From NCBI GenBank assembly GCA_041287635.1, contig JBGGNG010000076.1, forward strand, positions 1 to 24,544: 24,544 nucleotides of DNA, given 5' to 3'. Below, piece by piece: positions 15,900 through 22,484 of this stretch. A model generated the notes under the pieces. It saw nothing but the letters and a program-made list of their open reading frames with translations. It searched no databases and was not told where the DNA came from. A program made the position numbers and the translations under genes. The stretch's first letter is position 1, and every line of letters starts with the position of its first letter. This DNA is from JAOUEA01 sp041287635. GTDB taxonomy: Bacteria; Actinomycetota; UBA4738; HRBIN12.

Positions 15900-16679
15900 A
15901 TGCCGACGCTCGCCCGCCTCAGCGTGACACCGGTGAAGGGGACCGCTCTCCATCACCCCGCATCGGCGACGCTCACCGCCGTGGGGATCCCCCAGGACCG
16001 CCTCTTCCACCTCGTCGACGAGTGGGGCGAGCTGTTCAGCGGCAGCACGTTCGGGCCACTGGTCGCAATCGTGGCCGACTTCGACGCCGCGAGTGAACTC
16101 CTGACGCTCCGCTTCCCTGACGGGACGGTGGTCGAAGCGTCCGCCGACGCGCTCGGTGCCGAGGAGACGACGAACTTCTACGGGCGGGCCGTGGCGGCGC
16201 ACGTCGTCGAGGGACCGTTCGCCGATGCGATCTCGTCGTACTGCGCGCGGCCGGTCCAGCTCCTGCGATGCGACCGAGTGGGCGATGGGGCCGACGTCGA
16301 ACCGATCACGGTCGTCTCCATCGAGTCCGTGCGCGACCTCGCCGAACGCGGGCGATACGAGGGAACGCTCGACGCGCGCCGGTTCCGGCTCAACCTCGAG
16401 CTCGAGGGCTGCGATCCCTACGAGGAGGACTCGTGGGAAGGCCGCCACGTGCAGGTCGGCGAGGCCACCATCGAGGTGATCGGTCAGGTGCCTCGGTGCG
16501 TGTTCACCACGAAGGATCCCGTCACGGGCGAGAAGGACTGGGACACCCTCACCCAGATCGCGAAGTACCGACCGCGCATCGCGGGCGATGGTGGCTTGCC
16601 GTTCGGCATGTACGCCCGGGTGCTGGAAGCGGGCCCGATGCGGATCGGCGACGCCGTCACCCCGTCCACCGCACCCTGA
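15900..16679 (+). CDS. MOSC-domain protein (mARC-like)
   Basis: A 259-residue protein with an N-terminal beta-barrel segment (LARLSVTPVKGTALHH) and a MOSC domain. The MOSC part has the late NLELEGCDPYEEDSW region and QVPRCVFTTKDP, whose cysteine corresponds to the conserved Cys of the fold. Known members bind the sulfurated molybdenum cofactor, as in mARC, YcbX and the C-terminal part of the Moco sulfurase. No ferredoxin domain is fused, unlike YcbX, so an external reductase would be needed for mARC-like activity. The ATG at 15900 is supported by alignment and by TACCGT upstream; a longer in-frame reading from 15480 crosses the opposite-strand genes and is rejected. Confidence 0.85.
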   Translation: MPTLARLSVTPVKGTALHHPASATLTAVGIPQDRLFHLVDEWGELFSGSTFGPLVAIVADFDAASELLTLRFPDGTVVEASADALGAEETTNFYGRAVAAHVVEGPFADAISSYCARPVQLLRCDRVGDGADVEPITVVSIESVRDLAERGRYEGTLDARRFRLNLELEGCDPYEEDSWEGRHVQVGEATIEVIGQVPRCVFTTKDPVTGEKDWDTLTQIAKYRPRIAGDGGLPFGMYARVLEAGPMRIGDAVTPSTAP

Positions 16680-16712
16680 ACGTCGGGTCGCGACGGGGAC
16701 GGACCTCGACTC

Positions 16713-19058
16713 CTAGACGCGCGCGGGCTCCCTCGCCTCGGCCTCGGCACCCCCCTCGGCGGCGAGCCACGCGTAAGCCTCCTCCTCCTGGGCGAAGTGC
16801 AGGCGGAGGATCGCGTGCAGGCCGTACAGCACTCGCCGCAGGTCCGTCAGGTCCTCGGGCCCCGGCACGCCGGAGGGCAGGTCGTCCACGAGCGAGCGGT
16901 AGACACGGGTGAGGTGCGAGATCTCCACATGGGCCCGGGCCATGCTCGCCATGGGATCTTCCCCGCCCATCAGCCTCGCCACCACCGGGTAGACGGCCGC
17001 CTCCTCTTCCTCCTCGTGCTGCGGGAGTCGGTCGACGAGGAAGGCGCGGATCGCCTCGAGATCCTCGCGAGCCTCGTCGGGCGCGAGCGTCTCGAGTCGG
17101 TCGGCCACCGAGCGGATCCGCTGGAGCTCGGGCGCGAAGTGGCGGTGCTCCTCGCGGAACCGCTCCGCCACATCGGTCGCCGGTGGACGCCGAACCGTGC
17201 CGCCTCCGGCGCCGAGGGCGCGCAGGGCGTTGAGGATCGACGCGACATCGATCGCCTCCTGCACGATCGCGGCCGCGACCGGCCCGAACAGCCCGAACGC
17301 CCCGAGGAACATGAACCCGAACGCCAACCCCATGCCCATCAGCACGCTCTGCACGGCGATCCTGCGGGAGCGTTTGGCGATCGCGATCGCTTCCACCAGC
17401 CGGTCGAGGCGGTCGACGACGAGCACGACGTCGGCTGCCTCCGATGAGGCGGTCGCGCCGCGCGCACCCATCGCGACCCCGACGTCGGCGGCGGCCAGCG
17501 CGGGCGCGTCGTTCAGGCCGTCCCCCACCATGACGACGACCCCGCCCTCGCCGCGCTCCGCCTCGACGGACTCGACCTTCTCACGGGGCGCTCGCTCGGA
17601 GAGGATCCGGTCCACACCGAGGGCGGCCCCCACCGACTCAGCCACGTCCGGATGGTCGCCGGTCACCATCACGACGCGCCGGATGCCGGCACGCCGGAGC
17701 GACCTGATCACTCGAGGTGTGTCGGGCCGGATCGGGTCGTCGATCAACAGGGCGCCAGTGACCTCCCCGTCGACGGCGATGAACACGCACGAGGAGCCGT
17801 CGAGCATCGACCGGCGCCGTATGTCGCGCGCCCCGCGCGGCAGCGGTGCCCCACCGGAGACGAACGAGGCCTTCCCGAGCGCGACCCTGTGCGGGCCGAC
17901 GTCGCCCTCGATCCCTGCTCCATGCTTCTCGATCACCGCGTCGGGGAATTCGAGTTCGATGGCGCGCTCGCGAGCCGACCGGACCACGGCCCCCGCGAGC
18001 ACGTGCGGCGACACCTGATCGAGCGAGGCCGCGAGGCGGAGCAGTTCATCGCCGTCGATCGCCCCGAACGATTGCACGTCGGCCACCGTGGGGACGCCCG
18101 ACGTCAGGGTGCCGGTCTTGTCGAACATCAGCACCGAACCCCGAGCCAGGGTTTCGAGGGCACCACCACCTTTGACGATGATGCCTCGCTTCGCGGAGCG
18201 AGAGATGCCCGCCACGATCGCGATCGGGACGGCGAGGATCAAGGGGCACGGCGTCGCGACCATCACGACCGTGAGGAAACGCAAGGGGTCGCCCGAGGCC
18301 ACCCACGCCCCGAGCGCGATCACCAGCGTGACCGGGATGAAGATCGCGGCGTATCGATCGGCCAGGCGCACCGCCGGGGCCTTCTCGTCCTGGGCGGCCT
18401 GCACGAGTCGCACGATGCCCGCGTACGTGCTGTCCTCCGCGGACGCCGTCGCCCGGAGGTCGAACCCCCCTCCGGCGTTGACGGCGCCCGAGCGGACCAG
18501 GTCGTGGTGAGGCCGGTCGACCGGACGCGACTCCCCCGTCAGCGCCGATTCATCCAGCACGACGTCGCCCATCAAGACGCCGTCGACCGGCACGACCTCG
18601 CCCGTCTTCACGAGGAGCCGATCACCCTGATGAACCTCGTCGATCGACACCGTGACGAGTTCGTCGTGCTCGTACCTCGTGACCACCCGTGGGGCCCGGG
18701 CGAGCAGTGACGAGAGCTCTGCATGCGCCCGCCGATCCGCGTAGGCCTCGAGGGCATGGCCGGTCGCGAGCATGAGCGCGATGACGGCGCCGGCCAGGTA
18801 TTCCTCCAGCGCCAGCGCGGTCACCATCGCGATCAACGCGATCAGATCGACGCCGGGTTCGCGGCGGATGAGTCCACCCACCACGTCGCGAGCGATCGGG
18901 ACGACCCCGACCACCGTGGTCGCCGCCCACACGAAGCCGGCAGCACGATCCTCGTCGAACACCAGCGCGAGCACGCCGCCCGCAGCGAGCCCGACGATCG
19001 AGAGCGCGAGCCACCAGCGGCTCAGGTCGAGCGGAGCGGTCGATGTCATCCGTGCCAT
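16713..19058 (-). CDS. P1B-5-type metal-transporting ATPase with C-terminal hemerythrin domain
   Basis: A 781-residue P-type ATPase. Visible marks are TGES (174-177), the membrane metal motif TPCP (269-272), DKTGT (313-317, phosphorylated Asp313) and GDGLND (512-517). There is no N-terminal metal-binding domain. Residues about 630-765 form a hemerythrin-like helical domain with HRH (638, 640), H681 and E685, H710, H715, H748, H754 and E758. TPC plus a hemerythrin tail defines the P1B-5 group, linked by work on Sinorhizobium Nia to nickel and iron export. The usual His-Pro of the nucleotide domain appears as SPH (350-352). The ATG at 19058 lies 2 bp from a tRNA-3'-end remnant, so its promoter must lie in or beyond that remnant. 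An ATG at 19049 is possible. It converges on the MOSC gene. Confidence 0.92.
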   Translation of the reverse strand: MARMTSTAPLDLSRWWLALSIVGLAAGGVLALVFDEDRAAGFVWAATTVVGVVPIARDVVGGLIRREPGVDLIALIAMVTALALEEYLAGAVIALMLATGHALEAYADRRAHAELSSLLARAPRVVTRYEHDELVTVSIDEVHQGDRLLVKTGEVVPVDGVLMGDVVLDESALTGESRPVDRPHHDLVRSGAVNAGGGFDLRATASAEDSTYAGIVRLVQAAQDEKAPAVRLADRYAAIFIPVTLVIALGAWVASGDPLRFLTVVMVATPCPLILAVPIAIVAGISRSAKRGIIVKGGGALETLARGSVLMFDKTGTLTSGVPTVADVQSFGAIDGDELLRLAASLDQVSPHVLAGAVVRSARERAIELEFPDAVIEKHGAGIEGDVGPHRVALGKASFVSGGAPLPRGARDIRRRSMLDGSSCVFIAVDGEVTGALLIDDPIRPDTPRVIRSLRRAGIRRVVMVTGDHPDVAESVGAALGVDRILSERAPREKVESVEAERGEGGVVVMVGDGLNDAPALAAADVGVAMGARGATASSEAADVVLVVDRLDRLVEAIAIAKRSRRIAVQSVLMGMGLAFGFMFLGAFGLFGPVAAAIVQEAIDVASILNALRALGAGGGTVRRPPATDVAERFREEHRHFAPELQRIRSVADRLETLAPDEAREDLEAIRAFLVDRLPQHEEEEEAAVYPVVARLMGGEDPMASMARAHVEISHLTRVYRSLVDDLPSGVPGPEDLTDLRRVLYGLHAILRLHFAQEEEAYAWLAAEGGAEAEAREPARV

Positions 19059-19060
19059 GC

Positions 19061-19091
19061 GGGGCGGGCAGGACTCGAACCTGCAGCCGAG
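19061..19091 (-). repeat. Decayed copy of the tRNA-Met 3' end (copy A)
   Basis: Bases 19061-19084 are identical to the acceptor and T-arm part of the tRNA-Met gene at 22338-22411, in the same orientation. After one added base the match continues through CCGAG. The anticodon arm is not preserved and there is no 5' half. It lies directly upstream of the P1B-5 ATPase start and bounds the beta-helix cassette. This is best read as an old attachment-site scar. Confidence 0.75.
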
Positions 19092-19155
19092 ATCATGCGG
19101 CTCGGCTCACCCGATCCGTCCCTGCAGGTTTCGGTCGGTGACCTGCGGATTCATC

Positions 19156-20142
19156 CTACGTGCAGGCGATCGGGGACACGGTGGGCGGGTCGTCCGGATC
19201 GTTCGGGCTGATCGCGCCGGTCCACTCGTCGGCGCTGGAGCCGTCGCACGCCCTGACCCCGCCGAATCGGATCCCACCTCCCGTCGTCGCCGTGTTGCCG
19301 GTGACCGAGGAGCCGTTCTTCAACCTGACGATGGCGTCGTCGTTGTAGATGCCGCCGCCTTCGCCGGCCGTGTTCCCACTGATCGCGGCCGACCCGTTCA
19401 TCGTGATGGCGCCGCCGTCGTCGTTGTAGATGCCGCCGCCGAGATCGGAGGCGTTCTGACCCACCGAGGACGAGCCGTTCAGCACGACGGTGCCGCCGAA
19501 GTTGAAGATGCCGCCACCGTAGTCGGTGGCCGAGTTGAGGCGGATCCTCGACGAGCCATTCAGCACGACGGTGCCACGATCGTTGACGATGCCGCCGCCG
19601 AACCCGTCGGTCTCGTTCCCGGTCACCGAGGACGAGCCGTTCAGCACGAGTGTGCCGCGGTCGTTGACGATGCCGCCGCCGAAGATCGCCGCCTGGTTCC
19701 CGCTCACCGTCGACCGGTTCAGGATCAGGGTGCCCGAGGCGTTCCAGATGCCACCGCCCCGCTCGACCGAGCCGCCGGTGATCTTCAGGTTGGTCAGCGT
19801 CACGCGCGCCTTCACGAGGAGGACCCGGCCCGCGCCGTTCGTGCGCAGGACGGGGACCGGCACCCCCGAGGTCCCTTCTCCGATCAGGGCGAGCTGCTTC
19901 CCGATCCTGAAATGTCCGACGCACACCTGCTTCACCTTGATCCGGTCACCGGCCCTGGCTGTGTCGATCACCCCTTGAAGGTGCGAGCGGGGTGGGGTTC
20001 CTTGGGTGAGGTTCTTGGCCCAGCACCGGTTCGGGGCCGCAGCCACCGCCGGGGCCAGGACAGGAAGCATCGCGACTGCCAGACCGACCATGGCGAGGAA
20101 CACTCGCCGGCGAAGCTTCCGGATCGAGCGTGGCTGGTCCAT
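19156..20142 (-). CDS. Secreted beta-helix repeat protein
   Basis: A 328-residue exported protein. The signal peptide (MDQPRSIRKLRRR, hydrophobic core, AVAAA) ends near residue 36. Residues 40-128 resemble the N-terminal cap of pectate-lyase-like helices. About six repeats of 26-27 residues follow, each beginning GGGI[VYFW]N and containing a VLNGSS strand and a xGN turn, as in chlamydial Pmp-type and other parallel beta-helix surface proteins. The C-terminus has two cysteines (CDGSS and the final ACT). No catalytic residues or anchor are evident, so adhesion or surface display is only a guess. AAGGAGG lies about 5 nt before the ATG at 20142. The gene fills the first tRNA-bounded cassette. Confidence 0.82.
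   Translation of the reverse strand: MDQPRSIRKLRRRVFLAMVGLAVAMLPVLAPAVAAAPNRCWAKNLTQGTPPRSHLQGVIDTARAGDRIKVKQVCVGHFRIGKQLALIGEGTSGVPVPVLRTNGAGRVLLVKARVTLTNLKITGGSVERGGGIWNASGTLILNRSTVSGNQAAIFGGGIVNDRGTLVLNGSSSVTGNETDGFGGGIVNDRGTVVLNGSSRIRLNSATDYGGGIFNFGGTVVLNGSSSVGQNASDLGGGIYNDDGGAITMNGSAAISGNTAGEGGGIYNDDAIVRLKNGSSVTGNTATTGGGIRFGGVRACDGSSADEWTGAISPNDPDDPPTVSPIACT
19273..19758 (-). repeat. Tandem 78-81 bp coding repeats of the beta-helix protein
   Basis: The repeated GGGIxN...LNGSS units are also repeated at DNA level. Blocks such as GCCGTTCAGCAC and TTGACGATGCCGCCGCC recur every 78-81 bp. The middle units are the most alike, consistent with recent duplication. Copy number may vary between strains. 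Confidence 0.7.
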
Positions 20143-20164
20143 GTGGGCCTCCTTCGGCGCGATG

Positions 20165-20210
20165 TGGGGCGGGCAGGACTCGAACCTGCGACCGAGGGAT
20201 CATGAGTCCC
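20165..20210 (-). repeat. tRNA-Met 3'-half copy (copy B, attachment-site scar)
   Basis: 46 nt matching 22338-22383 of the intact tRNA gene with one mismatch (C at 20201, T at 22374). The match covers the discriminator base, acceptor strand, T-arm, variable loop and the 3' side of the anticodon arm through the anticodon. After 20210 the sequences diverge completely, so the 5' half is absent. The match ends at the anticodon stem, which fits strand exchange near the anticodon loop. Confidence 0.85.
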
Positions 20211-20518
20211 GTCTCCCCTGTTGCATCCCTGCACGTCATAGCGTCTAGCTGCGGTTTCGTCTACTCCTGTCCACTCATCTTGGATCCGTCTTGACTCCAG
20301 TTGGGACACGGAATGGACACGGTCAGGTTGCCTGACTCATAGACTGAGCCCACGTTCCGTGACAGGTGCCCGATGCCCGATGACAGCGCTCTTGTATCGG
20401 TCGACTGGATCGGAGCACACACTCCGAACTAAGACCGTGGGTGGGGAGCTACTCATCGTGCTACTGGGGTGGTGCTCCCTGCTCTCAGTAGCGGTGCCAT
20501 CGCTCGCTCTCCGCTAGC

Positions 20519-20557
20519 GCTACTGCTGCTACTCCTCCCATATGGAGTAGCGGTAGC
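20519..20557. repeat. Imperfect inverted repeat (CTACTCC/GGAGTAG core)
   Basis: The left arm (20519-20535) and right arm (20544-20557) pair over 13-14 bp, with a 3-nt bulge in the left arm and an 8-nt loop TCCCATAT. The inner 7 bp are perfect. It has no T-tract on either strand. It could be a recombinase or regulator site, or an RNA hairpin. Confidence 0.5.
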
Positions 20558-20596
20558 GGACGGCGGTTCAGGAACGGGGACGGGAAGAGGAATGGA

Positions 20597-20626
20597 GAAG
20601 GCCCCCGGAGTTTCCCGGGGGCCTTC
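20597..20626 (-). terminator. Terminator hairpin after the 185-aa secreted protein
   Basis: A perfect 12-bp stem (20597-20608 against 20615-20626) with a 6-nt loop, GAAGGCCCCCGG paired with its complement. It lies 18 bp after the minus-strand stop at 20644. No strong T-run follows. Confidence 0.75.
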
Positions 20627-20643
20627 ATCCTCGCGAATCTGGA

Positions 20644-21201
20644 TCAGGCCTCGCCGATGACCCGGGTCACCTGCCTCGCCTGGGACGGGGACCCCTGGTG
20701 GATCTGCACGTTGCCGGCGGTGATCACGCCGTTGTCGTTGCAGGCGTCGGTTGGCGCCACTCCCGAGTTGCAGGTCGTGAGCCATGCGTCAGGGTCGCCG
20801 TTCGCGTCGAGCGCGTATGCGTCGTCGTAAGTGAAGAAGATCCGCTCGACGTCACGGTTGCCTGGTTCACCGTTGTCGATGAAGTAGATCTCGACGTGGA
20901 TCGTGACGTCGTCCTTGTCCTGGCACGTCGCCGTGACCTTGGTGCGCAAACCACCCGACGCCGTCGGTGCCAAGTTTCGGTACGAGGTGAGCCCGTCGCG
21001 GCACTGGACCTGCCACATGGTGCCGTCGTGCGAGGTGTAGGTGATGTTGCCGTTCAGGTTCGCCTTGGCGCTGAACCCGAGGCTCGCACCTTCGTGCGTG
21101 AGGCCCGACCCGTTCGTTTGATCCAGAGCGATCGCGACGCTCATCGTCAACACGAGCGCGACCGGAACGAGGACGAGGCTCCTCAAGAGCTTCTTGCGCA
21201 A
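20644..21201 (-). CDS. Secreted protein of unknown function (TTG start)
   Basis: A 185-residue exported protein. The N-terminus is KKLLRSLVLVPVALVLTM followed by SVAIALDQTNG, a clear signal peptide. The mature part has four cysteines, at QCRDG, TCQDKDD, TTCNSG and DACNDNG, that could form two disulfides, and several predicted beta strands. I do not recognise a family. I chose the TTG at 21201 because GGGAGG lies 5 nt before it and the signal peptide begins there. The upstream in-frame ATG at 21402 would add 67 residues of low-complexity sequence and is rejected. A terminator hairpin follows the stop. The gene belongs to the second tRNA-bounded cassette. Confidence 0.75.
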   Translation of the reverse strand: MRKKLLRSLVLVPVALVLTMSVAIALDQTNGSGLTHEGASLGFSAKANLNGNITYTSHDGTMWQVQCRDGLTSYRNLAPTASGGLRTKVTATCQDKDDVTIHVEIYFIDNGEPGNRDVERIFFTYDDAYALDANGDPDAWLTTCNSGVAPTDACNDNGVITAGNVQIHQGSPSQARQVTRVIGEA

Positions 21202-21222
21202 CGCAACCTCCCGGGGGTAAGA

Positions 21223-21240
21223 GGCGGCGCGTGCGCCGCC
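21223..21240. promoter_or_regulatory. GC hairpin in the leader of the secreted-protein gene
   Basis: GGCGGCGC-GT-GCGCCGCC is a perfect 8-bp inverted repeat 21 nt upstream of the TTG start. With a 2-nt centre it would open to a 4-nt loop. It may be an operator or an mRNA leader hairpin; the function is unknown. Confidence 0.3.
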
Positions 21241-21443
21241 AAGCGGACGTTCCCGACTACCGTCGCAGCCTACGTCGTTCGGATGCCCCGCGATACGACC
21301 AAAGGTCGGTATTCCCGCGCTCGTCGCCTCACCTGAAGACCGCCCCGAGCTACCGGTGAGGACCCCCCGGCCCCCCGCCATCCCTCGGTGGCGGAAGGTC
21401 ATCGAGGGAGGCGAGGGGCGATCCTGAACCCAGGGCTACCCCT

Positions 21444-21659
21444 TTAGCTGGGACAACTCGGATCTGGGACGGGCTCGAGCTCACAGATCCGGGCGCTGAG
21501 GTCGAGGACGTAGGACTCCAACTCCACGATCCGCTGCTTCTGGTTGGCCACCCTCTGCTTCAAGTTGCCGAGCTCCGGCTCGTGGTGCGCGAAGGCCGGA
21601 GCTGCCACGGCGATGGCCAGCACCACCACTGCCATCCAGGAAACGATGCGTCGCGTCAT
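21444..21659 (-). CDS. Small secreted coiled-coil protein
   Basis: A 71-residue protein. Residues 1-25 are a textbook signal peptide (MTRR, hydrophobic core, APAFAHH). Residues about 30-60 form a short heptad pattern (LGNLKQRVANQKQRIVELES), followed by CELEPVPDPSCPS with two cysteines. GGAGGGGG lies about 8 nt before the ATG. No family is recognised. Small exported coiled coils are common in actinobacterial envelopes, but a specific role cannot be given. It is divergent from the SRPBCC gene. Confidence 0.7.
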   Translation of the reverse strand: MTRRIVSWMAVVVLAIAVAAPAFAHHEPELGNLKQRVANQKQRIVELESYVLDLSARICELEPVPDPSCPS

Positions 21660-21756
21660 GTTTCACCCCCTCCGACGACGTCGGAAACCACGCTAGTGAA
21701 GGGGTTGAATCGAGGTCAAACTCGCTATCGTCGCCCTGTGCGGGTGGCGGAGGGGA

Positions 21757-21762
21757 TAGGGT
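21757..21762 (+). promoter_or_regulatory. Candidate -10 box, SRPBCC gene
   Basis: TAGGGT with 9 nt to the ATG at 21772. The spacing is longer than for the other candidates, so this is a weak call. Confidence 0.25.
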
Positions 21763-21771
21763 CGGGCCGGG

Positions 21772-22287
21772 ATGAAGATCCTCCGTTTCCAGACCTCCGT
21801 GTCGGTCTCAACAGCGGCACCACCGAAGGTGGTCTACGACACGGTGTCGGAGTTACGGCTTCACCTCGTGTGGTCCGGGGACCGCGCCAGCGACGATGGC
21901 TTCAAACTCCTCAGCCTCGAGGCAGCCGACGGGGTTGCCCAAGTCGGCACCTCGTTCAGCTCGACCGGAGCGAACTTCAACGGCACGTTCCACGATCGAT
22001 CGGTCGTCACCGAGGCCGCGCCGCCCCGAGTCTTCGTGATCCAGACGCAGGCACGGCTGGAGCGGAAGCGAGGGAAGCCGTGGGAGGTGCGGTTCATCCA
22101 CCGGTACGACATCGCGCCGGAGGGAGACGGTTCACGCATCACCTACACGGACACCACGCATCGGATGAACTACGTCCCCTACTGGCTGAAGCCGTGGTTG
22201 CGACCACTCACGCGGATGGCGATCCGAAAGGGTGACACGCAGCAGCTGGCCAACCTCGCCCGCCTTGCGGAGGAACGAGCGAGTTGA
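21772..22287 (+). CDS. SRPBCC (START-like) family protein
   Basis: A 171-residue protein with the helix-grip pattern of the Polyketide_cyc2/SRPBCC superfamily. The first strand (ILRFQTSVSVSTAAPPKVVYDTVS) is followed by the typical APPxxVYDxVS helix. Then come LVWSGD, a TSFSSTG strand, PPRVFVIQT and GSRITYTDTTHR, and a long C-terminal helix. These proteins bind hydrophobic ligands in a central cavity; the ligand cannot be predicted. The ATG at 21772 gives the expected N-terminus. It is the only plus-strand gene of the island and is followed by 50 bp before the tRNA. Confidence 0.8.
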   Translation: MKILRFQTSVSVSTAAPPKVVYDTVSELRLHLVWSGDRASDDGFKLLSLEAADGVAQVGTSFSSTGANFNGTFHDRSVVTEAAPPRVFVIQTQARLERKRGKPWEVRFIHRYDIAPEGDGSRITYTDTTHRMNYVPYWLKPWLRPLTRMAIRKGDTQQLANLARLAEERAS

Positions 22288-22337
22288 ATGGACACGGCGA
22301 GCTGACCGGCCGACCATGCGATGCGTTGCGCTGCAGG

Positions 22338-22411
22338 TGGGGCGGGCAGGACTCGAACCTGCGACCGAGGGATTATGAGTCCCCTGCTCTGACCGACTGA
22401 GCTACCGCCCC
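22338..22411 (-). tRNA. tRNA-Met (anticodon CAT)
   Basis: A full cloverleaf on the minus strand: acceptor GGGGCGG/CCGCCCC, D-arm with AGCTCAGTCGG, anticodon stem around the loop CTCATAA, and T-arm GGTTCGAGTCC. The discriminator is A; CCA is not encoded. CAT could also be tRNA-Ile2, in which the first C is modified to lysidine; the two cannot be separated here with certainty. Partial 3' copies lie at 19061 and 20165, marking this as an integration target. Confidence 0.93.
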
Positions 22412-22422
22412 GTACCCATCTA

Positions 22423-22456
22423 CCTGCAGGAACGCCCCGGCACGCTCCTGCAGGAA
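22423..22456 (+). repeat. Short direct repeat beside the tRNA 5' end
   Basis: CCTGCAGGAA occurs at 22423-22432 and again at 22447-22456, 24 bp apart. It lies between the tRNA and the integrase remnant, where arm-type recombinase sites might be expected. The CCTGCAGG core is a palindrome that also occurs in coding DNA elsewhere, so significance is limited. Confidence 0.35.
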
Positions 22457-22484
22457 GACAGTAGGTGCAAATCAGGTAACAACC

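Larger units (their letters stand above)
20211..20643. other. Intergenic region with a large inverted repeat
   Basis: No convincing gene is present in these 433 bp. It holds two close copies of GGACACGG (20304-20311 and 20315-20322), several GCTACT words, an imperfect inverted repeat at 20519-20557, and the terminator hairpin next to the secreted-protein stop. The density of short repeats beside a tRNA scar fits the non-coding end of an integrated element. Confidence 0.5.
19061..22411. mobile_element. Composite island of tRNA-3'-end-bounded cassettes
   Basis: Three same-orientation copies of the tRNA-Met 3' part delimit two segments: 19061-20164 (one gene) and 20165-22337 (three genes). Only the last copy is a whole tRNA. 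This is the classic scar of successive tyrosine-recombinase integrations into a tRNA 3' end, in which an intact gene is rebuilt and the displaced 3' end is left at the far boundary. No integrase, relaxase or phage gene lies inside either segment, so they are deleted remnants or cassettes moved in trans. The boundaries are seen directly; the mechanism is inferred. Confidence 0.6.

Noticed and set aside
15606..16448. N-terminal extension of the nitrobindin-like frame to 16448
   Set aside because: The extension runs antisense through the MOSC gene and is Arg-rich with no family resemblance. The ATG at 15605 gives the normal start.
2353..19058. Functional link between urease nickel need and the P1B-5 nickel/iron ATPase
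   Set aside because: The genes are more than 12 kb apart, in separate transcription units with unrelated genes between them. Shared metal alone is not evidence.
20519..20557. Integron attC site
   Set aside because: The hairpin is bulged like attC, but I find no GTTRRRY/RYYYAAC core sites and no integron integrase.
20469..20660. Plus-strand 63-codon frame with a signal-peptide-like Leu run
   Set aside because: It has no ribosome site, covers the inverted repeat and the terminator hairpin, and its second half is Gly/Arg noise.
19121..22456. CCTGCAGG palindromes next to each tRNA copy as a shared crossover site
   Set aside because: The same 8-mer occurs in coding DNA elsewhere in the window (for example in lhr and the gamma-glutamyltransferase gene), so its presence near the tRNA copies is not informative.
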